From positions 1 to 11,581 of the forward strand of contig JAPLMI010000200.1 in the NCBI GenBank assembly GCA_026387115.1: a stretch of 11,581 nt of DNA, in the 5' to 3' direction. This document shows, in pieces, positions 1 to 6,804 of the stretch. The stretch's first letter is position 1, and each line of letters begins with the position of its first letter. This DNA is from Candidatus Omnitrophota bacterium (GTDB lineage Bacteria > Omnitrophota > Gorgyraeia > 2-01-FULL-45-10). The position numbers and the translations under genes are program-made. The notes below the pieces were generated by a model. That model was not told the DNA's origin, searched no databases, and saw only the letters and a list, made by a program, of their open reading frames with translations.

Positions 1-428
1 AGATACTGGGCTCCTGGAAATCGGTGATCGATTACATCAAAGACAGGAAGATCTCTGTCGCCTCATATCTTCAGGAAGGATATCCGCTCAGCCTTGAGAA
101 TAATTTGCTTTCGATAGCGTTCCCCAAGGACCTGAAATTTCATAAAGAAGCCCTCGAGACGCCGGATAATAAACGGCTGATAGAGGAAGCCCTGAAGGCC
201 GTTCTCAAATCCGGTTTGAGGGTATCGCTTGTGCTGGTCGAGACGGTCGACACAAAGCGGCGGGCGACCGCGGAAAAGTATCCGGAGGAAGGCGAGGGGC
301 GCGACGGGTTGTCCGAAGAGCCGGGCGCCGAAGAGAAAAAGGATGTAGACCCGATAGTGAAAGCCGCCCTCGAGATGTTCGGCGGCTCCATAGCGGCTAA
401 GGGCAATGGTAAGGGAAGGGCGTCATGA
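1..428 (+). CDS. dnaX: DNA polymerase III subunit gamma/tau, C-terminal part (5' truncated)
   Basis: The reading frame is already open at base 3 and runs to TGA at 426-428, so this is the 3' end of a gene that starts outside the window. The GTG at 24 is internal. The first ~75 visible residues, with SWKSVIDYIKDRKISVASYL and a following LSLENNLLSIAF segment, resemble the domain after the AAA+ clamp-loader module of bacterial DnaX. The last ~55 residues are acidic, low-complexity and linker-like. DnaX is the clamp-loader ATPase that loads the beta sliding clamp and ties polymerase to helicase. No ATPase motifs are visible because they lie upstream. The stop overlaps the recR start (ATGA), so the two are probably translationally coupled. 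The identity rests on this C-terminal domain plus the recR neighbour. Confidence 0.8.
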   Translation, partial: ILGSWKSVIDYIKDRKISVASYLQEGYPLSLENNLLSIAFPKDLKFHKEALETPDNKRLIEEALKAVLKSGLRVSLVLVETVDTKRRATAEKYPEEGEGRDGLSEEPGAEEKKDVDPIVKAALEMFGGSIAAKGNGKGRAS

Positions 429-1027
429 CCGATTTTCCGGTTTCGATGAAGGCATTGATAGAGGAATTCTCCAAGATGCCCGGAATCGGCCCGAAGAGCG
501 CTCAGCGCCTGGCATTCTACATACTGCGCTCGTCCAAAGAGGACGCCGAAAAAATTTCCAAAGCCATCCAAAAAGTGAAGGAATCTGTCAGGTTCTGCAG
601 GATCTGCAACAACTTGAGCGACGAAGAGTCCTGCGGGATCTGTAAAAGCTCATCGAGGAACAGGGCGCTTCTATGCGTCGTCGAAGAGCCCAATGACATA
701 GTCACGATAGAGAAGGCCGGGAATTTTAACGGCATTTATCATGTCCTCCTCGGTTCATTATCGCCTCTGGACGGGATAGGCCCCTCCGACCTGAAGATAA
801 GCCAACTTCTTGAGAGGGTAAAGAAGGATAAATTTAAAGAGATAATCATAGCGACCGACTTCAATACAGAAGGCGAGGCGACGGCGCTATACCTGTTAAA
901 GGCGCTGAAGGTTTCCGGGGCCAGGCTCACGAGGGTGGCCTACGGCATACCGGTAGGCGGCGACCTTCAATACGCCGACCAGGCTACGATCACAAAGGCG
1001 TTCGAAGGCAGGCGCGAATTCAAATAA
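425..1027 (+). CDS. recR: Recombination mediator protein RecR
   Basis: This is a complete 200-residue protein, the usual RecR length. It has an N-terminal helix-hairpin-helix (KMPGIGPKSAQRLAF, ~17-31), a four-cysteine zinc finger (C58, C61, C70, C73) and a Toprim domain from ~80 with the acidic VEEPND segment and ATDFNTEGEAT. It ends in the conserved YGIPVGGDLQYADQATI region. RecR works with RecF and RecO to load RecA onto gapped single-stranded DNA in the cytoplasm. The start is ATG 425, preceded by a purine-rich GGGAAGGG site (413-420) inside dnaX and overlapping the dnaX stop by four bases. The ybaB/ebfC gene that often sits between dnaX and recR is absent here. No key residue appears to be missing. 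Confidence 0.96.
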   Translation: MTDFPVSMKALIEEFSKMPGIGPKSAQRLAFYILRSSKEDAEKISKAIQKVKESVRFCRICNNLSDEESCGICKSSSRNRALLCVVEEPNDIVTIEKAGNFNGIYHVLLGSLSPLDGIGPSDLKISQLLERVKKDKFKEIIIATDFNTEGEATALYLLKALKVSGARLTRVAYGIPVGGDLQYADQATITKAFEGRREFK

Positions 1028-1029
1028 TC

Positions 1030-1058
1030 TTGACGGTGTGAATTTAGCGTGATATAAT
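1030..1058 (+). promoter_or_regulatory. Sigma-70-type promoter for the membrane protein-por unit
   Basis: TTGACG at 1030-1035 and a perfect TATAAT at 1053-1058 are separated by exactly 17 bases. The expected start point is near 1065. A GGAGG ribosome site (1076-1080) and an ATG (1087) follow at suitable distances. It lies directly after the recR stop, so it probably begins the transcription unit that contains the por genes. Confidence 0.8.
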
Positions 1059-1086
1059 TTATAATTAACTAATACGGAGGGCAAAT

Positions 1087-1869
1087 ATGGGAGCGATCTT
1101 AACGGCGATTAAGAGGGGATTTGGCGTCGCGGCCAAAAACCTGGGACTTGTGTTGATTTTGATCGTGTTTAACATGATAGGAAGCCTCGTAAGCATGCCG
1201 TTCGCGGTCATGCCGGGACAAACACCCACCCCGCAGATGACGGCGTCCGCCCTGATCTTCAGCGTAATCTTTATATTGATCAGCATATTCTTCCAGGGCG
1301 CAAGCCTGGCCTTAGTCAGGGATTACGTAAAGGCGGGCGTCGCGAAACTCAGCTCTTTCGTCTCTTACGGCGCGAAATATTACCTCAGGCTTTTCGGTTT
1401 GAGTTTGTTAATAATACTTATTATAGGTATAGCGGCGCTTGTGGCAGGACTTTTGGTTGCCGCCACCGCACCACTCAACAATGCCATAGTGACGAACATA
1501 GCGATTGGTGCCGCCGTAGTGATCGTGTCCATCGTCGGACTTTTGTACTTTGTTCCGCTTACGCTGTCGCCGTATTCGCTTATTTGCGGCGAGTTGGGCG
1601 TGATCGCGGCGATGAAGGACAGCCTGGCTGTAGCGAAGAAGCCGTTCTCGAGAGTCCTCTGGCTCCTGCTTTTGTTTGTGCTTCTCATACTTATCGCGCT
1701 CGGCATCGGGCTGGTCATCGGATTTGTGGTGGGCTTGTTGACGGCGGTCATGCCCGCCGCGGCCGGCCGCGTCGTGATGGCGGTAGTGACGAGCTGTATA
1801 AACGGTTATCTCGGCATAGTGATGACCGGGAGCTTCATGATATTCTACCTGGGATTAAAAGAAAAATAG
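1087..1869 (+). CDS. Six-helix integral membrane protein of unknown function
   Basis: I do not recognise a specific function. The 260-residue protein is very hydrophobic, with six likely membrane segments at ~19-41, 52-77, 100-128, 134-162, 190-222 and 228-257. Short basic stretches lie between them, for example AVAKKPFSR at ~171-179 before helix 5. There are no catalytic motifs, signal peptide or metal-binding cluster. The overall pattern resembles the membrane domains of the DUF975 or glycerophosphodiester-phosphodiesterase membrane-domain type, which are poorly characterised; this is similarity of pattern only. ATG 1087 has a good GGAGG at 1076-1080. The stop TAG directly abuts the porG ATG, so the gene is probably co-transcribed with por. 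Whether it serves the oxidoreductase or just shares its promoter cannot be told. Confidence 0.75.
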   Translation: MGAILTAIKRGFGVAAKNLGLVLILIVFNMIGSLVSMPFAVMPGQTPTPQMTASALIFSVIFILISIFFQGASLALVRDYVKAGVAKLSSFVSYGAKYYLRLFGLSLLIILIIGIAALVAGLLVAATAPLNNAIVTNIAIGAAVVIVSIVGLLYFVPLTLSPYSLICGELGVIAAMKDSLAVAKKPFSRVLWLLLLFVLLILIALGIGLVIGFVVGLLTAVMPAAAGRVVMAVVTSCINGYLGIVMTGSFMIFYLGLKEK

Positions 1870-2448
1870 ATGAAAGAGTTGACTGAGATTCGCTGGCATG
1901 GCAGGGGCGGCCAGGGAGCAAAGACGGCCGCCCTTTTATTTGCGGACGCCGCTCTCGCGCAAGGGTTATACGTTCAGGCATTTCCGGAATACGGCCCTGA
2001 GAGGATGGGCGCTCCGGTAGCGTCATTCGACCGCATATCTTCAAAACCGATCCTTCTGCATTCAGGCGTCATAAATCCCGATATCGTGATCGTATTGGAC
2101 CCCACCTTGATAGATACCGTAGACGTAAAGGAAGGGATACCCGACGGCGGCACCATAATAATTAACACTGAAAAATCGCCGGCCGATATTAAAAAAGAGC
2201 TCGGTATAAGCGGCTCGATCAAAATTTACACCGTTGACGCGTCCAGGATATCGAAAGAGACGATCGGAAGGGAGATACCGAATACTCCGATGCTCGGCGC
2301 TCTGATAAAAGCGACGGGTATACTTGATTTTAACGGGATGGTCGAAGATACCAAGAAGAAGCTGGAGAAGAAATTCAAGTCGAAACCTGAGGTTATCGAA
2401 GGCAACATCAAGGCGATCGAGCGGGCATATAAAGAGGTTAAATCTTAA
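1870..2448 (+). CDS. porG: Pyruvate:ferredoxin oxidoreductase, gamma subunit
   Basis: The 192-residue protein carries the hallmark gamma-domain opening IRWHGRGGQGAKTAA (~7-21) and the FPEYGPERMGAPVASF segment (~38-53). The NTPMLGALIKATGIL region (~137-151) is also conserved in 2-oxoacid:ferredoxin oxidoreductases. In this family the gamma subunit packs against the thiamine-binding subunits and contributes to the coenzyme A region. Por catalyses pyruvate + CoA + oxidised ferredoxin <-> acetyl-CoA + CO2 + reduced ferredoxin in the cytoplasm. The ATG follows the previous stop with no gap and only a weak A-rich leader, which suggests coupled translation. The order gamma-delta-alpha-beta matches known four-subunit por operons. 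Pyruvate is preferred over 2-oxoisovalerate as substrate because of this order and subunit sizes, but specificity is inferred. Confidence 0.93.
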   Translation: MKELTEIRWHGRGGQGAKTAALLFADAALAQGLYVQAFPEYGPERMGAPVASFDRISSKPILLHSGVINPDIVIVLDPTLIDTVDVKEGIPDGGTIIINTEKSPADIKKELGISGSIKIYTVDASRISKETIGREIPNTPMLGALIKATGILDFNGMVEDTKKKLEKKFKSKPEVIEGNIKAIERAYKEVKS

Positions 2449-2449
2449 G

Positions 2450-2770
2450 ATGGCGGCCAAGAAAGAGAAACCGGGCTGGAAAGAGCTCCATGAGGGGGAC
2501 CTGATAATCGGAGGCGGCACAGCCAAAGATTTTAAGACGGGCGACTGGCGGTCAAAGAGGCCGGTCCTGATCCCCGAGAAATGTATAAACTGCCTTACTT
2601 GCTGGGTCTATTGTCCCGATTCGGCCGTGATAGTAAAGGACGGCAAGGTCGTGGGCTTTGATTACGAATATTGCAAGGGCTGCGGAATATGTGAGCACGA
2701 ATGCCCCGTGAAAGGCAAGGCGATCAAAATGGTGACGGAGAAAGAGGCTAAGAAAAACGAAAAAACGTAA
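2450..2770 (+). CDS. porD: Pyruvate:ferredoxin oxidoreductase, delta (ferredoxin-like) subunit
   Basis: This 106-residue protein is the usual delta size. It has two 4Fe-4S ferredoxin motifs: C45-x2-C48-x2-C51-x3-C55-P and C75-x2-C78-x2-C81-x3-C85-P. The delta subunit relays electrons from the cluster in the beta subunit to external ferredoxin. The N-terminal half (KPGWKELHEGDLIIGGG) is typical of PorD. The start chosen is ATG 2450, one base after the porG stop, with AGAGGT at 2433-2438 as a weak ribosome site. Earlier in-frame starts would overlap porG by more than 100 bases and add unrelated sequence. The C-terminus is a lysine-rich tail (EKEAKKNEKT). All eight cluster cysteines are present. 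Confidence 0.94.
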   Translation: MAAKKEKPGWKELHEGDLIIGGGTAKDFKTGDWRSKRPVLIPEKCINCLTCWVYCPDSAVIVKDGKVVGFDYEYCKGCGICEHECPVKGKAIKMVTEKEAKKNEKT

Positions 2771-2797
2771 AAACGAAAGACCGAAAAAACAAAAAAG

Positions 2798-3976
2798 ATG
2801 GCGAAGACAAACATAGTAGCGAGAACCGGAAATGAGGCGATGGCCGAGGCGATGCGCCAGATAAATCCTGACGTAGTCGCGGCATATCCGATTACCCCGG
2901 CCACGGAGATAGTCCAGATATTCGCCGGCTACGTCGCGGACGGGCTGGTCGATACGGAATTCGTGCCGGTGGAGAGCGAACATTCGGCGATGTCCGCCTG
3001 CATAGGGGCGAGCGCCGCCGGCGGCAGATGCATGACAGGCACTTCAAGCCAGGGCCTGGCGCTGATGGCGGAGATGCTATACATCGCCGCGGGCCTCAGG
3101 CTTCCGATAGTGCTGGCCGACGTGAACAGGGCGCTCTCGAGCCCGATAAACATACACTGCGACCATTCCGACACGATGATGGTGAGAGATGCGGGCTGGA
3201 TCCAGATATTTTCCGAGAATGCCCAGGAAGCCTACGACAACATGGTCCAGGCGGTAAAGATCGCCGAGCATGCAAAGCTTCCCGTAGTAGTTACCACCGA
3301 CGGTTTCATAATAAGCCACGGCATGGAGAGGATCGAGATCATCGATGATGCCGAAGTGAAGAGATTTGTAGGCGAGTATAAACCGGAAAATTATCTGCTC
3401 AATCTTGATAAGCCGATCACCGTCGGAGCGCTCGATCTCCAGGATTACTATTTTGAGCATAAGAGGCAGGAGGTCGAGGCGATGAAGAAGGCATCGGCCG
3501 TGATCCTCGAAGTAGCGGGAGAGTTTTCATCCAAATTCGGCCGCTCGTATGGATTATTCGAAAAATATAAGCTCGATGACGCGGATTGCGCTATAGTCGC
3601 AATGGGGTCGACCGCGGGAACGGCAAAAGTGGTCGTGGATGGATTAAGGAAGAAAGGTCTGAAGGCCGGGCTTCTGAAACTACGGGTATTCAGGCCTTTC
3701 CCGAAAGAAGAGATAGCTGATGTCCTGAAAAATTTGAAGGCGATAGCCGTGATGGACAGGTCCGATTCGATGAACGCGCAGGAAGGGCCGTTATGTTTAG
3801 AGGTAAAGGCGGCCATGTTTGATGCCTCGGCGAAGAAAATTTTACTGAATTACATATACGGCCTGGGCGGCAGAGAGATAAAGCTTGAAGAGATAGAAGG
3901 TATCTATAACGATCTTTTCGAGGCGATAAAAGGTCATGCGAAAGATAAAGTAGTTTATCTTGGCGTAAGAGAATAG
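2798..3976 (+). CDS. porA: Pyruvate:ferredoxin oxidoreductase, alpha subunit
   Basis: The 392-residue protein has the normal length for PorA. Family signatures are AAYPITPATEIVQ (~28-40), VESEHSAMSACIG (~58-70; the glutamate region is thought to contact the thiamine aminopyrimidine) and GTSSQGLALMAEM (~81-93). The C-terminal half has the AIVAMGSTAGTAKVVVDGLR domain and the VFRPFPKEEI and VMDRSDSMN segments. The alpha and beta subunits together form the thiamine-pyrophosphate site. ATG 2798 is preceded by 27 bases that are almost only A, G and C, without a convincing Shine-Dalgarno sequence. The stop TAG (3974-3976) nearly touches porB. Codon use and GC match porG and porB exteins. Confidence 0.95.
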   Translation: MAKTNIVARTGNEAMAEAMRQINPDVVAAYPITPATEIVQIFAGYVADGLVDTEFVPVESEHSAMSACIGASAAGGRCMTGTSSQGLALMAEMLYIAAGLRLPIVLADVNRALSSPINIHCDHSDTMMVRDAGWIQIFSENAQEAYDNMVQAVKIAEHAKLPVVVTTDGFIISHGMERIEIIDDAEVKRFVGEYKPENYLLNLDKPITVGALDLQDYYFEHKRQEVEAMKKASAVILEVAGEFSSKFGRSYGLFEKYKLDDADCAIVAMGSTAGTAKVVVDGLRKKGLKAGLLKLRVFRPFPKEEIADVLKNLKAIAVMDRSDSMNAQEGPLCLEVKAAMFDASAKKILLNYIYGLGGREIKLEEIEGIYNDLFEAIKGHAKDKVVYLGVRE

Positions 3977-3978
3977 TG

Positions 3979-6006
3979 ATGAATCTGAAAGAATCCGCTA
4001 AAGGGGAAAATTTATTTACCGGCGGGCACCGCGCGTGCGCCGGATGCGGCGCCGCCATGATCGCAAGGCAGGTTTTGATGGCAGCCGGTCCGAATACCGT
4101 CGTGGCGAGCGCTACAGGATGTCTTGAGGTAGTCTCTACGATATTTCCGTATACGGCATGGAACGTCCCTTTCATCCACAGCGCCTTTGAGAATGCCGGG
4201 GCGACGATCAGCGGCGTCGAGGCGTTATATAAATCATGGGTGAGGCAGGGTAAATATGATAAAAAAGTGAATTTCATAGCCTTCGGCGGGGACGGCGGCA
4301 CTTACGATATCGGCCTGCAGTCGCTGTCGGGCGCGGCCGAGCGCGGCCACAATATTCTATACGTCTGCTACAATAATGAAGCTTATATGAATTGTCTCAG
4401 CACATCTTCTACGATCATGACGAAAGACGGTTTAAAAAAGATAACCGATGTAAAAGAGGGCGATGATGTATATGCCTTCGATCAAAAGACTCATCAGTTG
4501 GTCCTTAAAAAGTGCAGCGGCGTGTTTGATAACGGTATTAAAGAAGTCTATGAGCTTTCGACTTTACATCATTCAATAAAAGCAACATCAAACCATCCAT
4601 TTTTGGTGGTGAAGAGAAATGGCCGCGGCAGGGAAAATGCATTAGCATGGAAAACGCTCGGAGAGATCAAGACAGGCGATGAAGTTATTACTTTGAAGAA
4701 TATAGATAAAGAAAGGCCGGGGACGTTCGATTTCAAAAAATCCAAGAAGGGCGATTATAAGGTAAACAAAATAAACGAGATAAATATTCCAGCCTCTTCC
4801 AGCCCTGAATTAATGAAATATCTGGGTATATATGTCGGAGACGGCTGGACGAGGCCGGAGAAAGCAGAGGTGGGATTCGCGGTGCCGGAAGATTCCGAAG
4901 CCAGAGGAGTCTTAACTGAACTTCATTCTAAAATCTTCGGCAGCCCGGTAAACAGGCTCGAAAAAAATTATGTATATGCGAACTCTGTAAATTTGGCAAG
5001 GTTTATTGATTCCTTAGGTTTTAACAAAGGCGCGAAAAATAAGACGATACCGGATTGGGTGTTTTCTTTGCCGAAAGAGGAAAAAGAGAGTTTTATTCAG
5101 GGACTGATGCTGTCGGACGGTTATAGAATCGGAAATAGCGCGCGATATGTATCAGCAAGTAACGACTTGCTCAAGGCATTGAGGTTATTATTGCAGATTA
5201 CCGGATATAGAGTAGGCAAAATTCATCAGCAGACGAAAGTTAAAGGCACGTTTTGTGTTTACAGAGAGCTATTGAAAGATTCTACTTATGGGTATGTCTG
5301 TTTTAGCAAGAAAAAAGGATGCGATATAAAGAAATACCCTAATCAGTATAGATATCAAAATCCGCTGATAGAAAATAAATATTTTGACACCGAAAAAGTG
5401 CGCAGCATTAAATTAATAGGTAAAGAACCGACGTTAGATTTAAGGGTTGAGGATGAGCATAATTTTATCGCGGATGGGATAGTTGTCCATAATACCGGAA
5501 TTCAGCGCTCGGGCGCGACGCCGAGAGGCGCGGATACGACCACCGCGCCCGTAGGGAAAGTCAAGAAGGGCAAAGAGCAGTACAGAAAGAATCTCACCGC
5601 GATAATGATCGCGCACGGCATACCTTACGCCGCGCAGTCGACCGCGGGAAACTGGCGTGACTTGACCTCGAAGGTCGAGAAGGCGCTTTCGATCGAAGGG
5701 CCGAAGTTCATAAACGTCTTCCAGCCGTGCAGGCTTGGCTGGGGATATGAGCCGGAACTGACGTGCGAGATGGGCCGCATGGCGGCGGATACCTGCGCAT
5801 GGCCGCTTTACGAAGTCGTTAACGGAGTATACCGCATCACATACAAGCCCAAGGAAAAAAAGCCGATAGCCGAATGGCTGAAACTTCAGGGCAGGTTCAG
5901 GCATCTTTTTAAACCCGAGAACAAGGCGATGCTTGACGATATACAGAGAGTGGTCGATGAGAATTGGGAAGGGCTCCTGAAGAGAGAGAATCCCGTTTCG
6001 AAATAA
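3979..6006 (+). CDS. porB: Pyruvate:ferredoxin oxidoreductase, beta subunit precursor interrupted by an intein
   Basis: This 675-residue precursor is about twice the normal PorB length because residues 139-505 are an intein. The exteins join to ~308 residues, the usual size. The N-extein has the cluster-binding CAGCG (C20, C23), TGCLEV, and the thiamine-pyrophosphate motif GGDGGTYDIGLQ (GDG at 104-106) ending in YNNEAYMN. The C-extein continues exactly as the family does, TGIQRSGATPRGA, and later has FQPCRLGW. PorB holds the cofactor and one 4Fe-4S cluster. ATG 3979 is preferred, two bases after the porA stop. A GTG at 3976 would add one residue. The ribosome site is weak (AAGAGAA), suggesting coupling to porA. 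Function requires protein splicing, because the insertion splits the cofactor-binding loop. I see no frameshift and no damaged extein residue. Confidence 0.95.
   Translation: MNLKESAKGENLFTGGHRACAGCGAAMIARQVLMAAGPNTVVASATGCLEVVSTIFPYTAWNVPFIHSAFENAGATISGVEALYKSWVRQGKYDKKVNFIAFGGDGGTYDIGLQSLSGAAERGHNILYVCYNNEAYMNCLSTSSTIMTKDGLKKITDVKEGDDVYAFDQKTHQLVLKKCSGVFDNGIKEVYELSTLHHSIKATSNHPFLVVKRNGRGRENALAWKTLGEIKTGDEVITLKNIDKERPGTFDFKKSKKGDYKVNKINEINIPASSSPELMKYLGIYVGDGWTRPEKAEVGFAVPEDSEARGVLTELHSKIFGSPVNRLEKNYVYANSVNLARFIDSLGFNKGAKNKTIPDWVFSLPKEEKESFIQGLMLSDGYRIGNSARYVSASNDLLKALRLLLQITGYRVGKIHQQTKVKGTFCVYRELLKDSTYGYVCFSKKKGCDIKKYPNQYRYQNPLIENKYFDTEKVRSIKLIGKEPTLDLRVEDEHNFIADGIVVHNTGIQRSGATPRGADTTTAPVGKVKKGKEQYRKNLTAIMIAHGIPYAAQSTAGNWRDLTSKVEKALSIEGPKFINVFQPCRLGWGYEPELTCEMGRMAADTCAWPLYEVVNGVYRITYKPKEKKPIAEWLKLQGRFRHLFKPENKAMLDDIQRVVDENWEGLLKRENPVSK
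4393..5493 (+). mobile_element. PorB intein with LAGLIDADG homing endonuclease (367 residues)
   Basis: The in-frame insertion encodes a canonical class 1 intein. Residue 1 is Cys (CLSTSSTIMT, block A). Block B is ATSNHPF with the T65-x2-H68 pair. Block F is DEHNFIADG (~354-362). The end is GIVVHN, with penultimate His366 and terminal Asn367, and the first C-extein residue is Thr. Between the splicing halves are two LAGLIDADG-type motifs, YLGIYVGDGW (acidic D150) and FIQGLMLSDGY (acidic D242), about 92 residues apart as in monomeric double-motif endonucleases. All residues needed for splicing and both endonuclease acids are present, so it looks active. Base use differs from the host: the 60 bases at 4741-4800 have 22 G/C, against 38 in 5761-5820 of the C-extein, as expected for a transferred element. 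Confidence 0.96.
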
Positions 6007-6030
6007 GATTCGATAAAAACCGCCTGATAG

Positions 6031-6714
6031 CTACCTTCTATACCCGCAGTCCGATTTTGCGCAAGTTTCGCACTGAGACCTTTTCTTCCCGAACACGCCC
6101 TTAGGCCCGATCCCTACGATAGCGGTTATCGATTTCTTCGGCGCCATCATGCAGTTTTTATTAATCGTGATCCCTATTTTTGAGAAGTCAAGCGCTTTAT
6201 TAAGCACGAACTGTTCTTCTATGGGGAAGTCGCAATAGCCTGGGCTGAAACGCATTGAAACACTTAACCCTTTAGGCGCATAAGTTTTTCGCAAGTTATC
6301 TTCGACAGATTCGGCCAGCGATTCGCAGGCGAATGATCCTATCCTGTCCAGGATATAGCCGCGTAAGCAGTCGCCTTTCTCCATATATTTGGTCGCGGCC
6401 TCCTCGACGCCGCGCCCGATCGTGACTGCCATAATGTATAAATAGGCGGCACCCTTAAGGGATGAAGATATTTCTCCTGTTGACAACCTGATGCCGTCCT
6501 CGAGCTTAATCGAAGGACCGCTCATATCAACGATTTTTTTCTTAGCGAGGGCTGCCTTAGGAGCGGCTTTGGATCCGGCTATTCTTAAGCAAACGTCGGC
6601 GCAGGCGAGAATGGATCTTTTTATACCGGGTTTTTTAACGGTAAGGACCCCCTCTTTTTTTAAAAAAATGTCCTTTACCCATTCCCAGTCTATGGCGGGA
6701 TTATATCGTCGCAT
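6031..6714 (-). CDS. Stand-alone vitamin B12-dependent methionine synthase activation domain protein
   Basis: The 227-residue protein resembles the S-adenosylmethionine-binding reactivation domain of MetH (Met_synt_B12 family) as a free-standing protein. Visible signatures are the S-adenosylmethionine-binding RFSPGYCDFP (R-x3-G-Y), the NKNCMMAPKKSITAIVGIGP segment, and a C-terminal cysteine cluster C215-x2-C218-x4-C223 followed by GYRR. The domain reductively remethylates oxidised cobalamin. Free forms occur in anaerobes and acetogens whose corrinoid methyltransferases lack the domain. The cysteine cluster could bind a metal; that is inferred. The ATG at 6714 lies about four bases after the predicted transcript start and lacks a Shine-Dalgarno site, so the message may be nearly leaderless. 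The gene converges on porB with 24 bases between stops. No metH lies in the window. Confidence 0.85.
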   Translation of the reverse strand: MRRYNPAIDWEWVKDIFLKKEGVLTVKKPGIKRSILACADVCLRIAGSKAAPKAALAKKKIVDMSGPSIKLEDGIRLSTGEISSSLKGAAYLYIMAVTIGRGVEEAATKYMEKGDCLRGYILDRIGSFACESLAESVEDNLRKTYAPKGLSVSMRFSPGYCDFPIEEQFVLNKALDFSKIGITINKNCMMAPKKSITAIVGIGPKGVFGKKRSQCETCAKSDCGYRR

Positions 6715-6724
6715 ATCAGGATAT

Positions 6725-6752
6725 ATTATACCATTTTACGTAACCTTGACAA
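6725..6752 (-). promoter_or_regulatory. Promoter for the methionine synthase activation protein gene
   Basis: On the minus strand TTGTCA (complement of 6747-6752) and a perfect TATAAT (complement of 6725-6730) are 16 bases apart. The predicted start near 6718 leaves only about four bases before the ATG at 6714. The -35 hexamer overlaps that of the opposing promoter. Confidence 0.6.
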
Positions 6753-6774
6753 AAGGTTATGTATTAGGTATACT
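6746..6774 (+). promoter_or_regulatory. Sigma-70-type promoter for the FecR-domain gene
   Basis: A perfect TTGACA (6746-6751) and TATACT (6769-6774) are separated by 17 bases. Transcription should start near 6781, followed by AGAGGG at 6795-6800 and the ATG at 6805. It points away from, and shares -35 bases with, the minus-strand promoter. Confidence 0.8.
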
Positions 6775-6804
6775 TAAACCGATAATGAAAAAATAGAGGG
6801 TAAC

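Noticed and set aside
140..571. A 143-residue open frame on the minus strand across dnaX and recR
   Set aside because: It is antisense to two well-supported genes and has low-complexity Ser/Pro-rich composition with no motif.
2324..2449. N-terminal extension of porD inside porG
   Set aside because: The extra residues (MILTGWSKIPRRSW...) are out-of-frame porG sequence. ATG 2450 gives the normal PorD length.
3690..4301. A 203-residue minus-strand frame opposite porA and porB
   Set aside because: It spans the porA-porB junction in antisense, and no family features are visible.
4393..5493. Interpreting the porB insertion as a separate gene or a Hedgehog/Hint toxin domain
   Set aside because: The frame is continuous, the flanks rejoin exactly within a conserved PorB motif, and the HN-T end with endonuclease motifs fits an intein.
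5440..5904. A 154-residue minus-strand frame opposite the intein end and C-extein
   Set aside because: It is a shadow of the porB frame; arginine-rich mirror composition and no recognisable domain.
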